NCBI GenBank assembly: GCA_900239685.1
Contig: OENT01000597.1
Span: 1 to 64,000, forward strand
DNA from: Rotaria macrura
Lineage: Eukaryota > Rotifera > Eurotatoria > Philodinida > Philodinidae
DNA: 64,000 nt
Direction: 5' to 3'
Part shown: positions 35,901 to 46,158 of the stretch, in pieces
Numbering within the stretch: the first letter of the stretch is position 1
Layout: every line of letters starts with the position of its first letter
Program-made: the position numbers and the translations under genes
Notes under the pieces: generated by a model
The model's database searches: none
Seen by the model: the letters and a program-made list of their open reading frames with translations, nothing else
Told to the model about the DNA's origin: nothing

Positions 35901-36817
35901 AGCATAGTTTTGATCATCTTTATTCCATACTGAGGTCAACATGTGGCTCTTGTTGGTAAGCTTGATTTCAATGTATTTCTTTCTAGTCTTAATTACAGAA
36001 TACGATTTTTCAAGGTGCATCCGGATCTGGTAAATCAACAATAATTCAACTGCTGGTACGATTCTATGATGTTACAAGTGGTCAAATAGTCCGTATTTCT
36101 TCAACATACATGTATAGTTTAAATACTTATTTTAAATTTGTCCACTCAATCTAGCTTCTTGATGGTATTGATATTCGACAATTAAACGTTCAGTGGCTTC
36201 GATCTCATTTCGGTCTTGTCAGTCAAGAACCCATTTTGTTCGATTTAACAATAGCTGAAAATATTGCATATGGCTTAGAAAATGTTCGAATGGAAGATAT
36301 TATCAACGCGGCAAGTCGAGCCAATATTCATCAATTTATTGAACAACTGCCTCAAGTGAAACAACACATATAACCTATCTATTATTGTTATTGTACATTT
36401 TTTGCAGGGCTATGAAACAAAAGTAGGAATGAAAGGTAGTTTTCTGTCAGGTGGTGAGAAACAACGTATTGCTATCGCTCGAGTTCTTCTTCGTCGACCG
36501 AAAGTATTGCTCTTAGATGAGGCTACAAGTGCCATGGATTTAATCAATGAACAAGCAAGATTACTTCTTTGCTTTTTCTCTGTTAAAGCTTCATCTTCAT
36601 TTTTCAATTATAGATTGTACAACAGGCTCTTGAACAAGCTCAAACAGAAGATCCGAGTCGAACATCACTTACGATAGCTCATCGTCTTTCAACTATTCGT
36701 TCATGTGACTTGATTTGTGTACTTGATAGAGGACACATAGTGGAGAGTGGTACTCACACCGAATTGGCACAAAGGGGTGGAGCTTATTATAAAATGCTTG
36801 ATCAAAACAATTTATGA
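26906..36817 (+). CDS. ABC transporter, subfamily B full transporter (P-glycoprotein type)
   Basis: Predicted ATP-driven membrane exporter of the ABCB/MDR class, layout TMD1-NBD1-TMD2-NBD2. My model has 29 exons (first 26906-27000, last 36614-36817), every junction in phase, 3993 coding bases, 1330 residues; typical family length is ~1280. The N-terminus reads [14 protein letters not shown], the usual start of TM1. NBD1: Walker [10 protein letters not shown] (~496-504), Q-loop VVSQEP (~541-546), signature LSGGE (600-604), Walker [13 protein letters not shown] (Asp624, Glu625), H-loop His656. NBD2: GASGSGKST (1123-1131), LVSQEP, LSGGE (1227-1231), [12 protein letters not shown] (Asp1251, Glu1252), His1286. 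Both ATP sites therefore look competent. Most introns are 45-70 nt; introns 3, 5, 8 and 14 are 0.6-2.2 kb. Intron 28 uses a GC donor. The exon 4/5 boundary (28163/28208) is the least certain, because its acceptor is weak. Substrate unknown. Confidence 0.9.
28353..30565. other. Long intron 5 of the ABC transporter
   Basis: A 2.2-kb intron between exons ending in SLVQR and beginning [10 protein letters not shown]. Its frames (28187-28435, 29755-30057, 30182-30391) have no family signature. It may contain old insertions, but I could not define ends. Confidence 0.55.
33300..33895. mobile_element. Foldback MITE filling intron 14 of the ABC transporter
   Basis: Two ~280-bp arms are inverted copies of each other. 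The stretch around 33364-33402 (GAGACTCAGAAAACTATAAA, then AGGATTCATGCCTAT) is matched at about 33795-33833 by its complement (ATAGGCATTAATCC, then TTTATAGTTTTCTGAGTCTC). Outer parts (TGATTCCGGGCTTTTGA against TCAAAAGCCTGGAATCA) and inner parts (GAAATTTCCCGCATGAT against ATCATGTGGGAAATTTC) also pair. It occupies nearly the whole 645-bp intron, leaving the splice sites intact. Confidence 0.75.
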
Positions 36818-36841
36818 TGATCATCAGTGAATTATTTTGAA

Positions 36842-36847
36842 AATAAA
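36842..36847 (+). terminator. Polyadenylation signal AATAAA
   Basis: AATAAA lies 25 bases after the ABC transporter stop, giving a very short 3' UTR, usual for compact genes. Confidence 0.55.
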
Positions 36848-39197
36848 AATACAATTCGTTGATTATTGAGAAGAACTATGCCTGAAATAAGCCGACACAT
36901 GATACAATTGCATGACCCAGTTTATGGTTAATAGAAAGTTGAGTATCTAATTGAGCTACAGTGTCTTTGGTCAATTTTTGTTAATTTATTAGTTATATAA
37001 GAAGATATTACAGGCATTGATGGTCTAAATAATTACTTAGACTTTGATTACTTTTTTTTGCATGTGTTGACAACTGCGTGAAGATAGACTATGTTAGCGT
37101 GACCTCTCTTAGCTAAAATCGTCGTGTAACTAAATTGCGATCAAAACATCTAAGAATACAATTTCTGCTGATCTTTCTCCGATTTTTATTGAAAATCGAA
37201 ACTTTTCAATAACTTTTGATGATTCATAATTTATAATCTTTTTAAATGTTCTCTGTTGGACTAATTGACTAAGGGCTATCTATCATCGTTTTGATATATA
37301 ATCAATCTCACGCATATAAAAATAATGGTAATGAGCGTTTTAAATCTATGTTGGAGAAATGAACTGGAATACTGTATGATGTTTCTTCATGAGATTTCTT
37401 ACTAACTACACTGCAGTAGTAAAATTTATTAAAAAATTTATTTAGCAGAAATGTAAATAGAATTATTAGCATAAATATTTATCACTGACCCTGTTATTCA
37501 CTTTTCATTCACGATCTCGAACTTCCTTTAGGATCTTTTATAGAGCACTTTGATTTTTACTGATTCACAAAGATTAACAAGTACTTCGCTTTTTTCACTC
37601 TTGAACGAAAGAAAATCATTCCCTTTATCAAACATATTGTCACGCAGGTTTGCACGGCGTTTACAGTGAACTTGAGAGGATTCGAATGCACAACAAATAA
37701 AGGTTTGCATTGCTTCATTTTTCACTGGCTGAAATGATTCATTGAGACATATTTAGTGCGAATCTTTCACGTTCTCCAATAATCAATAATCGAAAAATAG
37801 TTTTTTAAAACTATTTTTCGATTATTCATACTTCTTATGTTCGATCATGTTGTTTCGTATACAGCTGCGTATGCTTAACAACAAGGTGAATGAATAACTA
37901 GCAGATGGAATCCGACACATTTTTAACTGAAGATCAGAAAACAAAAACTGATGACACATAAATGAGACAAATTTTGTTTTAATGATCATCTTGAAAATTG
38001 TTTCAGAGTCTCTGTCAACATAAACATCACGATTAAACAAAACGATTGATGGCTAGAAGGTGAATTCTAAAGTTTAGCTATATGCCAAGCAATCAGATAA
38101 TAGTGAACAAGGTATATGCCAATTGTGTGATTTGAAATGCTCATGCCNTTCTCATTCGTAACATATAACGAAAGACAACAACATCTTATTACGCAACACA
38201 AAAAAGAATAATTTAATTTTAATACTGTCCCCGATCTATTCAAAATCCACTATTATCAGAAGTTTTAAAAAAAGAATTACATCAATTATGTCCAGATAGA
38301 TCTTTTCATTAGAAAAACTTGGCATGTCCCAAAACCATCAGGATTGATAAAACGACGTTGTGATAAATTAGAAGAGAGTGCCAAACATCCGGAGAAATGA
38401 ACCTTGTAGTCGGGTTCAATGAGCGCAAAAGGTAGAAAGAAAAAAAACGTTCATTTTCCCTAAGGAAAGCAACAAGTTTTCCAAGACTTCCAGATCATTC
38501 TGCCCTTCCTCCTAGTTGAACATACATCTCAGCGAAGTCCTCCGTTACTCTTTTTAAGAAGCAATTCGTCTCTTCAAGATTGCGTCAGTAAAATAGCCTG
38601 CAATTTTCAATACACCTAATGAGTTCAATTTTAATTATATTGATTAAAATTGATCTTGAAAAGAAACAGAGATAACTCTCCATAAGAATTCACTAAGCTC
38701 TTTTAGAAAACATCGAAATATTGTATATTGAAATTTATTACATTGTGCAAAAGCTAGAAATCATGTTAAAAAAATTAAATCTTAATTCTAATAGATGGCA
38801 TATAAGAAACGACGTCATGAGCATTTTTGAACTTATATCAAAACTTTAAGTATAAAAAATTGGTTTAATTTAAAATATTTCACTGTCTTTTATCAATTAA
38901 CTTACATATTGCCATGCCATGTCGTATTTTTCACCTACATTCTAAACTTGAAATTTTTGAAATTAAACTAAACAACACTTTTATCGTAATGAACTATCAA
39001 AGAACAAATTATGAATTACAAAAAAAATAAAAATAATTTTTGTATTAAATAAATCTCGTTTTAGTTTTTTATAATACGATTTTTCGATCTGAAACTAGAG
39101 TATCAATTATAACATTGCCCAAGACAGAACAAACAGTGGATGAAATTGATTCAACATTAAAATTATCTAGAACATTGCACTAGTTGATTTACACAAT
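36848..39197. other. Long stretch without a supported gene
   Basis: AT-rich. It holds a perfect palindrome at 37785-37826 and a single N at 38148. Minus-strand frames at 37528-37725 and 37822-38040 and fragments near 38230-38600 show no family signature. Confidence 0.5.
37785..37826. repeat. Perfect 20-bp palindrome
   Basis: AATAATCGAAAAATAGTTTT, two T, then its exact complement. No loop to speak of, so as DNA it can extrude and as RNA it forms a long hairpin. It is isolated, about 1 kb after the ABC transporter. Confidence 0.85.
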
Positions 39198-41087
39198 AGG
39201 TTCGCCCTGCTTTGGTCGAAAGGTAAAAATGTCGAAAGTAAATGTATCAAATGAGCAAAATGTAGACAGGAAAATTTTTCTGCAGTATAATTTTCCAAGT
39301 ATAAAAACAACGAAAATGGTAGTATCAACTGATTGGTAGAAACACTTATATTGTGATTATAGTTATTGGTTGACAACGTTACCAATTCATTTCTTAAGTC
39401 GCATTCAGGTCTTTCTCGAGTAAAAGTTAACAAAAACGCCATTGCGGTAAGGATTATAGAAAAACCTAGATGGTACGCGAGCTTCACTCGAGTACGGGAT
39501 GCGGTGCGAAGCACTGCCGTCGATCTAAGGAATAGCCAATGTTGCAAAAAGAACGAGCAATTGCTCGGAAGTCTACATTACCCATTCTATCGAATGAGGA
39601 ATATTTTGATGTGATCGCCAATCAAAGACGAAGAGTTTTCTGCGACAAATCGATCTAACATAGGGTTAAGATTTAACGCAGTTCCTATAATATTTAGCAG
39701 TCTACGAGACCTTGGAATCATGTCCAGAGAGATTATCAGAAATCTCTCGTACTTAATCAATTAATTATCTGGATGAGTCATCTTTCTCTATCAGCTGTAT
39801 GAGCAGCTGTTTCACATATGATATCAATAGGGTGACGCCTAACTTTCTTCTTTGCGCTTTCTTTGAATTATCTCGAGATAAAGTCAACGCAAACTACGTT
39901 AAAAATCGGCATTTTCGGACGCTATTATTTCATGAACGGAACACGCTAGACGGAATTTTGAAAGGACTTGAACATATTCGATGTCGATACTTTGATCTAG
40001 CGTTTGAACGGCTGCTGTAAGATCTTCGGTTCTCGAGATCATCGTGACACAAAGGGAGCACATTTTATGCGTACGTCGAGTAAGAAAGAAAGAAAAAAAG
40101 AAAAAAAACTCGCGCATGTCTACATAAATGCTGTGCTTCGCACCGCATTAAATATTCAATAGTAAACGTTTGATGAACATTATGTCGGTTTCTTCTGATT
40201 CAAGTTTTGATGCAAATGAAAAGTTATCCTTGATTGCATCAAGCAAAGGTCAACCATTATTAGTTATGAATAAAAAAATAATACAAGTGTAATAAGAAGA
40301 CGGGCCGTAAAAAGTATTGGATTTGTATTCTTAGTGGATGCTCAATGGTAGTTTACACAGATAAAAATGATGCTTATTTATACGGACGTAAATGTGATCA
40401 TAATCATGAATCAAATTCTGACGTAATTCAGACGACATGCCTTCGTCAGCAAATGAAGGAACGTGCTTTGAATGAATCAACATCTATTCCTGTTATATAT
40501 GAAGAAGAGATGGCAAAAACACCACTCCGTGCTGCCAGTGTTGCCACATTTCCCACAAATCAAGAAATACGTAATTGATTATTGAAAAGCTATAATTGAA
40601 ATGTATTTCATTTTACTTCTAGATCAAACCTTCGTCAGAGCTCGCCGAAAAATTCTTCCTCAATGATGTTTATTTAATATTCCAGATCCTTTTAAATTGA
40701 CAGTGGATGGTAAATGATTTCTATTCTTGGAAGAATCACGCGTGCGACGTGAACGTCTTCTCCTATATGCCAGCGATGCTCAACTAGACATATTATTTGA
40801 TTCAGAAACTATATATGGATGGTACTTTTTCGAAAGCTCCTTCTCATTCTCTCCAAATTTATATTATTCACGGAATAAATCATGGTGCATGAAAAACTAA
40901 GATGTAATTCTTTTCAATCTTTTTTCACGCACTGAACTAAAAGAAGAAATCTTCATGACATTTATTAGTCGAAAATTTTAGCCTTCGACATTTTTACCTT
41001 TCGATATTTTTACTTTCGACATTTTATCTTTCGACATTTTCGGTGAATTTTTTTGACATTTTTACTTTCGACCAAAGTTGGGTTTAC
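39198..41087. mobile_element. 1.9-kb region bounded by inverted TTTGGTCGAAAG blocks
   Basis: CTTTGGTCGAAAGGTAAAAA followed by TGTCGAAAG (39211 on) is matched in reverse complement by GACATTTTTACTTTCGACC and AAAG near 41055-41075. Outer sequences GGTTCGCCC and GGGTTTACCC also face each other. Just inside the right end, 40968-41072 is a tandem array of ~17-bp TTTCGACATTTTTAC-like units. The interior contains the 5' half of a FLYWCH/MULE transposase. It could be a Mutator-like element, but the transposase's apparent 3' half lies outside, at 42906-43169. Confidence 0.45.
40183..40890 (+). pseudogene. FLYWCH zinc finger / MULE transposase 5' half, broken
   Basis: After an N-terminal stretch with SSKGQPLLVMNKKI there is a one-base shift. 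The FLYWCH finger is then nearly complete: KKYWICILSGCSMVVYT followed by KCDHNHESN, with both Cys and the HxH pair. A 52-nt intron is likely (GTAATTGATT to CTTCTAG, 40571-40622). The next part resumes with QTFVRARRKILP, FNIPDPFKLTVDG and ERLLLYASDAQLDILFDS. It ends at MDGTFSKAPSHSLQIYIIHG, the entry of the MULE catalytic domain. Frameshifts and a stop interrupt it. The catalytic region breaks off near 40890. Confidence 0.7.
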
Positions 41088-41911
41088 CCATGTAATAGAT
41101 TAACACTCTATGTAAAGCTCAATAATATTACTATTGTTGATATTCAGCAGATTAAGTTAAGTATTGTGTGTTTGCTTGCTTCTGTCGAATTCTTCAGAGC
41201 AAAACTTCAGCCAGCACAATTTGTGATTATCACGAGAGAATATCTCAAAAAATTAACTTCTCAGAATGGTTTATGATTGGGTTTACGAGTCGATAGTCGA
41301 CCGTTACTATTAGTTACAGCAGGGCTGAATTTTGCGACATTTCATTTCTTGAACTCATAATATGTCAAGATATTGAGTAGAACTATAAATTTCGAAATTT
41401 TCAACTCATTGTGAATGTTACAGTCCAAATTCAAGTCTTTTTTCATAATTTTTGAACTCACACTTGATTCTTGCTACTGACATGGTAAAGAACGTTTTTA
41501 TTACAATTGTAAGTGATCGATATAATGAAATTGAGAAACCATGTTCAGCTGTAAGAAAATTGCGAAATATTCATTTACTGGAATGAACTCATTTGAATGG
41601 TTAGCTTCTACAAGTATTTTTATTGAAACAGAATGCGTTTTTTTTCATAGAAAAGTGGCTTCGATAATGATTAAAATTTGCAAAGAGTACGAACTCATAC
41701 CTTCGTTATTAAAACTGATCAACTCTTTATAATCTTACGCGTATGATCGACATTTTTACGATATTGGTTCTCTTTTTCTTTGCATGCACAGCGAAGAAAA
41801 GAAAATGAAATGAATGCCAATACAACGATTCATGCCTAACGCATTTGTTCGTTTTTGAATACTTGAAAAAAAATATAACTATTGACGTGAAACATTTAAC
41901 AGACGACAAAC
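40891..41911. other. Repeat-rich gap between MULE fragment and F-box frame
   Basis: Includes the TTTCGACATTTTTAC array and unassigned AT-rich sequence with short frames (41043-41276, 41541-41732). No gene is supported. Confidence 0.45.
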
Positions 41912-42433
41912 ATGCAGTTAAAACTAGAAATATTATCCGACGAAGTTTTAATACTTATTTTCGAATATTCCGATAATGTATATTTTATACTTCGAATATT
42001 TCTTGGTTTAAATCAGCGTCTTAACAATATTCTTCTTGATAAACGTTTGCATCTATTAACTAATTTTCTATGCGACAAAGTCGCCAATGACATTTTATGT
42101 TCCTATTATAATTCTTCAGAATTTCAACATATTAAGCAAACATGACGAATAATGGAAAGCAAAGAAAATGACAAGCAAATTATTCAATGTTTACAACGGG
42201 TAGTGATGTTTCATATACGCAACGCATATATTCGATTAGACGCTGAGTTTAAATTGAATCGTCATCAATTTCAAGCAATACGTCAAAAAATGACACATGC
42301 TGAAATTCACAAAGTTGATAATAATTTGAAAATTGTATTTTATGAATTACAACGAAATTCAAATACTATAAAACAAATTTGTTCACTTATTTATAAACAT
42401 GGCGCATCTCTCGAATATGATTATCATCATTGA
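41912..42433 (+). pseudogene. F-box-like protein with one in-frame TGA
   Basis: The N-terminus reads LEILSDEVLILIFEYSD followed by FLGLNQRLNNILLDKRLHLL, the pattern of bdelloid F-box-like proteins (LPxExLLxIFxYL core). The second half is helical and charged. Residue 78 is a TGA (42143-42145) in the single frame 41912-42433. Without it the protein would be 173 residues and end at a natural TGA. The stop sits in ACA TGA CGA, so CGA (Arg) to TGA is the simplest change. F-box proteins link substrates to SCF ubiquitin ligases. The frame is otherwise clean, so this is a very recent pseudogene, an allele, or an assembly/base error. Confidence 0.6.
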
Positions 42434-42905
42434 ATTTCTTTGATTTGGCTAGATCGATAGATTGTCGAATTCTTCCATTATATAAATCGAATCCTAATCA
42501 TTATCCTACATATTTCATAGTCTCATATCTATGTTTCAAGCATTGATAATTTCAAATCTAAATCTTTTATATAACAATTGTATCTATCTCGGTTATGGTT
42601 TTCATGTTGTTCATTTTATACTTTTTACTATTTTTCAACGACGTTTTATCTAATGTAGATAATCATCGACGCCAAATTTGTACTATTATCAATTTCTTGT
42701 CAATTTACTTCTGCTATCAATACAAGCAATAAAATCGATTTCGACGAAACAAAGTTGGCCGGAAACTTATCTGTTCGAAGTATTAAAAACGATTACATCA
42801 TACAGCCTAGTTTTTAATGAGAATAGTGATGTATTGATTTGAACAACAAAAATAGTAATACTAAAAATTCTACTAGATGAATATTATTCACAGATCAAGA
42901 TTGCA
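42434..42905. other. No gene seen
   Basis: AT-rich 3' flank of the F-box frame; no repeat or coding pattern recognised. Confidence 0.45.
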
Positions 42906-43169
42906 TTGTGGAATGATGATTCTATTCGTTCATTTACACAAGTTTTGTATGATTTGAGTGTGGGTGTTGCACTCTCTCACATCCACACACTCATCTGTGT
43001 TTCTCTTGTAGATTTGCCAGTAGCCTTCTGTGTAATACGCAACCGTAAAGGCGATACACATAACGAGTTATTGGATAGATTGAAAGAGGAAGCAGCATCT
43101 ATGAACAAACAGTTCAATCCGATTTGCATAATTCCAGATTATGAACCCGAGTTGCGTGTCAGTGGGTGA
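42906..43169 (+). pseudogene. MULE transposase fragment
   Basis: The part from 43011 reads LPVAFCVIRNRKGDTHNELL and then NPICIIPDYEPELRV, matching the MULE pattern of a strand with LLPNK-like residues and the catalytic (T/P)D(F/Y)E. It aligns naturally just downstream of the motif at which the 40183-40890 fragment stops, so the two may be halves of one gene parted by ~2 kb. The first ~100 bases include a TGTGGG-type block (42957-42999) and are not transposase. Confidence 0.55.
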
Positions 43170-44169
43170 AAAGAGAAATACCCTACAGGTGAGTCCACAG
43201 CGGTATATCCATGCCCCCAACCAATGTGCCGTATCGGAACCTCCGACTAGTGTTATTGTATATAAGTATCAAGAATGACAGCATTAATCGATTCATCTAG
43301 CGTGAATAGGGGAAAAGCACGATAACAAATATTTGCATAAGCCCATGTTGCAAAGTAAAGAACAATCATTAGGTAATCGAAATAGTTTTTCACTTCGTAT
43401 TTCTGATTTTGTATGTTCATATTAGTTTTGGTCAGGCATAGATTATGTAGTTTAGAGCCTCGTAATGATTCATGATACTAAATGCTTTGTTCAATCCGTG
43501 TGACTTTGTTTCTCCATATATTGAATGTTTATGACTTCCAACCCATTCAATAGTAATGCGAGTATAATCTAAGGAATATAGTGTGTGTTTGTGTGTGTCG
43601 CACGTTCGTTACTAAGACCACTGATTGGAACCATAGAAACAGCTCCTGATCCACTATTTCCTGCATCAATGCGACCATCATGATTATGACCTAAATCTTT
43701 GTAAGGATGACTGTGTGTTACACCATATTCAGTAGTGCGAGTTCTAGATTCATAACTATTTTTAGGCAGTTCAGGGTGTGGTTGTAGTGCAAGGATACAT
43801 CCACACCTTTTTATGAACAATGTACTTCTTCAGGCCACTTGAATAAAACCACAAGACCAAGTGAAATGGCGATTTTAAACTTGGGATGCACCGGTCCATC
43901 GACTACCGGTGCATCCCAAGTTTACACGACGCTAAACTTTGAATGGTTTGTTCTGCAGTGTGTAGCATATTTCTCAAACTAAACAGGTGTCTCCACAACC
44001 AAAAAAAACTCTGGAATGTCTATGTCATGTATGAAAATATAATGTAATATAATTATATGTATTGCAGGTTGAAAACACGTTTGGAGTAACGTGCACGTTT
44101 CTGCGTTTGATCCAAAATTGTTAAACGTGGCATCGTATGCGTATTAGTTCAGTATTTATTACTAAGCAG
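43170..44169. other. Intergenic with hairpin and GTGTGT block
   Basis: Holds a GTGTGTGTTTGTGTGTGTCGC tract at 43580-43601 and AGGGTGTGGTTG / ATCCACACC at 43773-43806, plus the perfect hairpin at 43877-43923. The 83-codon minus-strand frame 43569-43820 ends in these repeats and has no family signature. Confidence 0.45.
43877..43923. repeat. Perfect 19-bp GC-rich hairpin
   Basis: AAACTTGGGATGCACCGGT, a nine-base loop, then its exact complement. It stands out from the AT-rich surroundings. Confidence 0.85.
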
Positions 44170-44180
44170 TATATATATAA
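44170..44180 (+). promoter_or_regulatory. TATA box of the LDLa/EGF/7TM receptor gene
   Basis: TATATATATAA about 55 bases before the ATG at 44236. Confidence 0.5.
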
Positions 44181-45481
44181 GAGAGGAAAGAATAGTATAG
44201 AACCTGATTGATACACTTAATTAACAAAAAAGGAAATGAGAATAATCTTTCATTTTTTGTACTCAATATATTTTGTGCTTTCGTGCTTTCTGTCAGGAGA
44301 AAGAGCTGAGTTCTATCTATTTTATACAGATTGGGGCAACCACAGTGACTTACACTACAATTGCTTATTTTACAATGTCACAGACGATATCTTTGACTTT
44401 GATAAACCATCTCTTCCTATTCATCAATTGATTCCATATTGTGAACGACCACTGGAAAGTCGCCAGAATTTATCAAGCGCTTTGTACATCGATGCAAATT
44501 CCCCAATTACATTCAAAGAACTGAAACTGCAATCAATCACTAGTCAACAACTATTGTCCTGGTCAGCACCCATCGATGTTGCGGAACGCTATCAAATATA
44601 TGTTAAAAACTCGGTAAGCTTGATCGACGATACAAAACAAAATCGAAAAAAAGATTTTCTAAAACTGGAACAAAACAGTGCGGGGTAAAAGTAACTTATC
44701 AAATTCACTTAGTACCTTTATCTTGTCCCCTCCCCCCTCTCTCACCCCATATGCAATAGAGAAATCCAGAAGACTTGTATTTTTTTGGAAGCCAAGAGTT
44801 TCAAAGTGAAATTAGGTTGCAATAAATTATTCTGAACAACAGTCTCTACAAGTGTTGAAACATAAAGTGTAAGAATTGGCTTTGGCCTTCTTTTCCTTTC
44901 ACGACATACCAGAACCTACAATGATTCATAATCAACATTGATTGTAAGCAGACTTGCCCACTTACCATCATAAATTATAGCGGAAAATGTTGATATCTCA
45001 TCGGATACTGCGCGTTAATAGCGACTTGTTACAATACATCAGCTAGATCTTTTTACATTTGTAGACAATTAAGATGTTAGAGCGTGAAATATTTTGAAAA
45101 AATAATTAAAATAACACAGCCTCTCAATGATCAACTAAAGGCTATTCATGGTTCAAATTGTAATCCTGCAATATGTTTTGTAGCAGCTATTTTCATGGTA
45201 TTGCTTTGTTTTCATTTGCTTACACTTATAGCTATTAGAAAGTTGATCCATGAAAATTTTCCAATAAAATGAACAACACAATATAATTCATAGCAGATTC
45301 TGTGAAATAAGAAATTGAATACCATTTCTATTTTGATCTCATAACGCTGGGTAGATAGAATAATCAGCCCCTTATATTTACTTCCATACCCATATCGTCT
45401 TCTGTCTCATCTATTGACTAGGAGAGGCAATGGATTAATAAATCGTGTTTAAAACTTTTGGGATGCCAATCGTAGACCATT

Positions 45482-45856
45482 CTCTCTAAAACAAACGTTT
45501 CCCGGAAAACCAACGAAAAAACGTTCCCGAGGCTCGTAAACCCTTTTGTTACTCTCGGGAACTGTTTCAAGGGTTTCTGAAAGCTCGGAAACCCATTTTT
45601 TACCACCAGAAACTCTTAAAAGGTTTTCGGTGGTAACAAACTCGTAAACCAAAAATGGTTTCCAAGCCTCGCATACCCCCTTCCAAGCGTTTACGAGTTT
45701 GTTACTACCGGAAACCTTTTAAGAGTTTCTGGTGGTAAAAAATGGGTTTCCGAGCTTTCAGAAATCCTTGAAACAGTTCCCGACAGTAACAAAAGGGTTT
45801 CCGAGCCTCGGAAACGTTTTTTCGTTGGTTTTCTGGGAAACGGTTTTTTTAGAGAG
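45482..45856. mobile_element. Foldback element with ~175-bp arms
   Basis: Left arm (CTCTCTAAAACAAACGTTTC on) and right arm (ending GGTTTTTTTAGAGAG) are close inverted copies. They share blocks such as CCAACGAAAAAACGTT, AACCCTTTTGTTACT, GGGTTTCTGAAAGCTCGGAA and TACCACCAGAAACTCTTAAA. Only ~20 bases separate the arms. Frames on the minus strand (45418-45996) are just the arms. It lies in the receptor intron. Confidence 0.85.
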
Positions 45857-46079
45857 TTTAAAGATACAAAATGAGTAAATAGTCGTTTGACCAAAGACAT
45901 GTTCACGAGTAAATTATAGACAACTAAAGTCTGTACTTGCCTATCTATAGTATGTGTACACATTTTTAAAAACCATTTCATAAAAACCAACGACAAACTC
46001 TGTTCAGTAGATCATAAAAGTTCAGTGACTTTCAGATACGTAGTACAGATACAGATAAGAGCTCGAAAACTGGTGTGTT

Positions 46080-46158
46080 TGGCTATGGTTGTAGCGTATA
46101 GGTGTGAATGTCGATGTAGGTGTAGACAATGAATATATAAGCACCCACACAACCGAAA
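46080..46158. repeat. TGTGGG-type block
   Basis: GTAGGTGTAGACAATG on the left and AGCACCCACACAACC on the right form an imperfect inverted pair like those at 6085 and 8916. Confidence 0.45.

Noticed and set aside
43569..43820. 83-codon minus-strand frame with His/Gly-rich residues
   Set aside because: Its composition comes from GTGTGT and TGTGGG-type repeats at both ends; no homology recognised.
45418..45996. Minus-strand frames of 62-101 codons
   Set aside because: They are the two arms of a foldback element.
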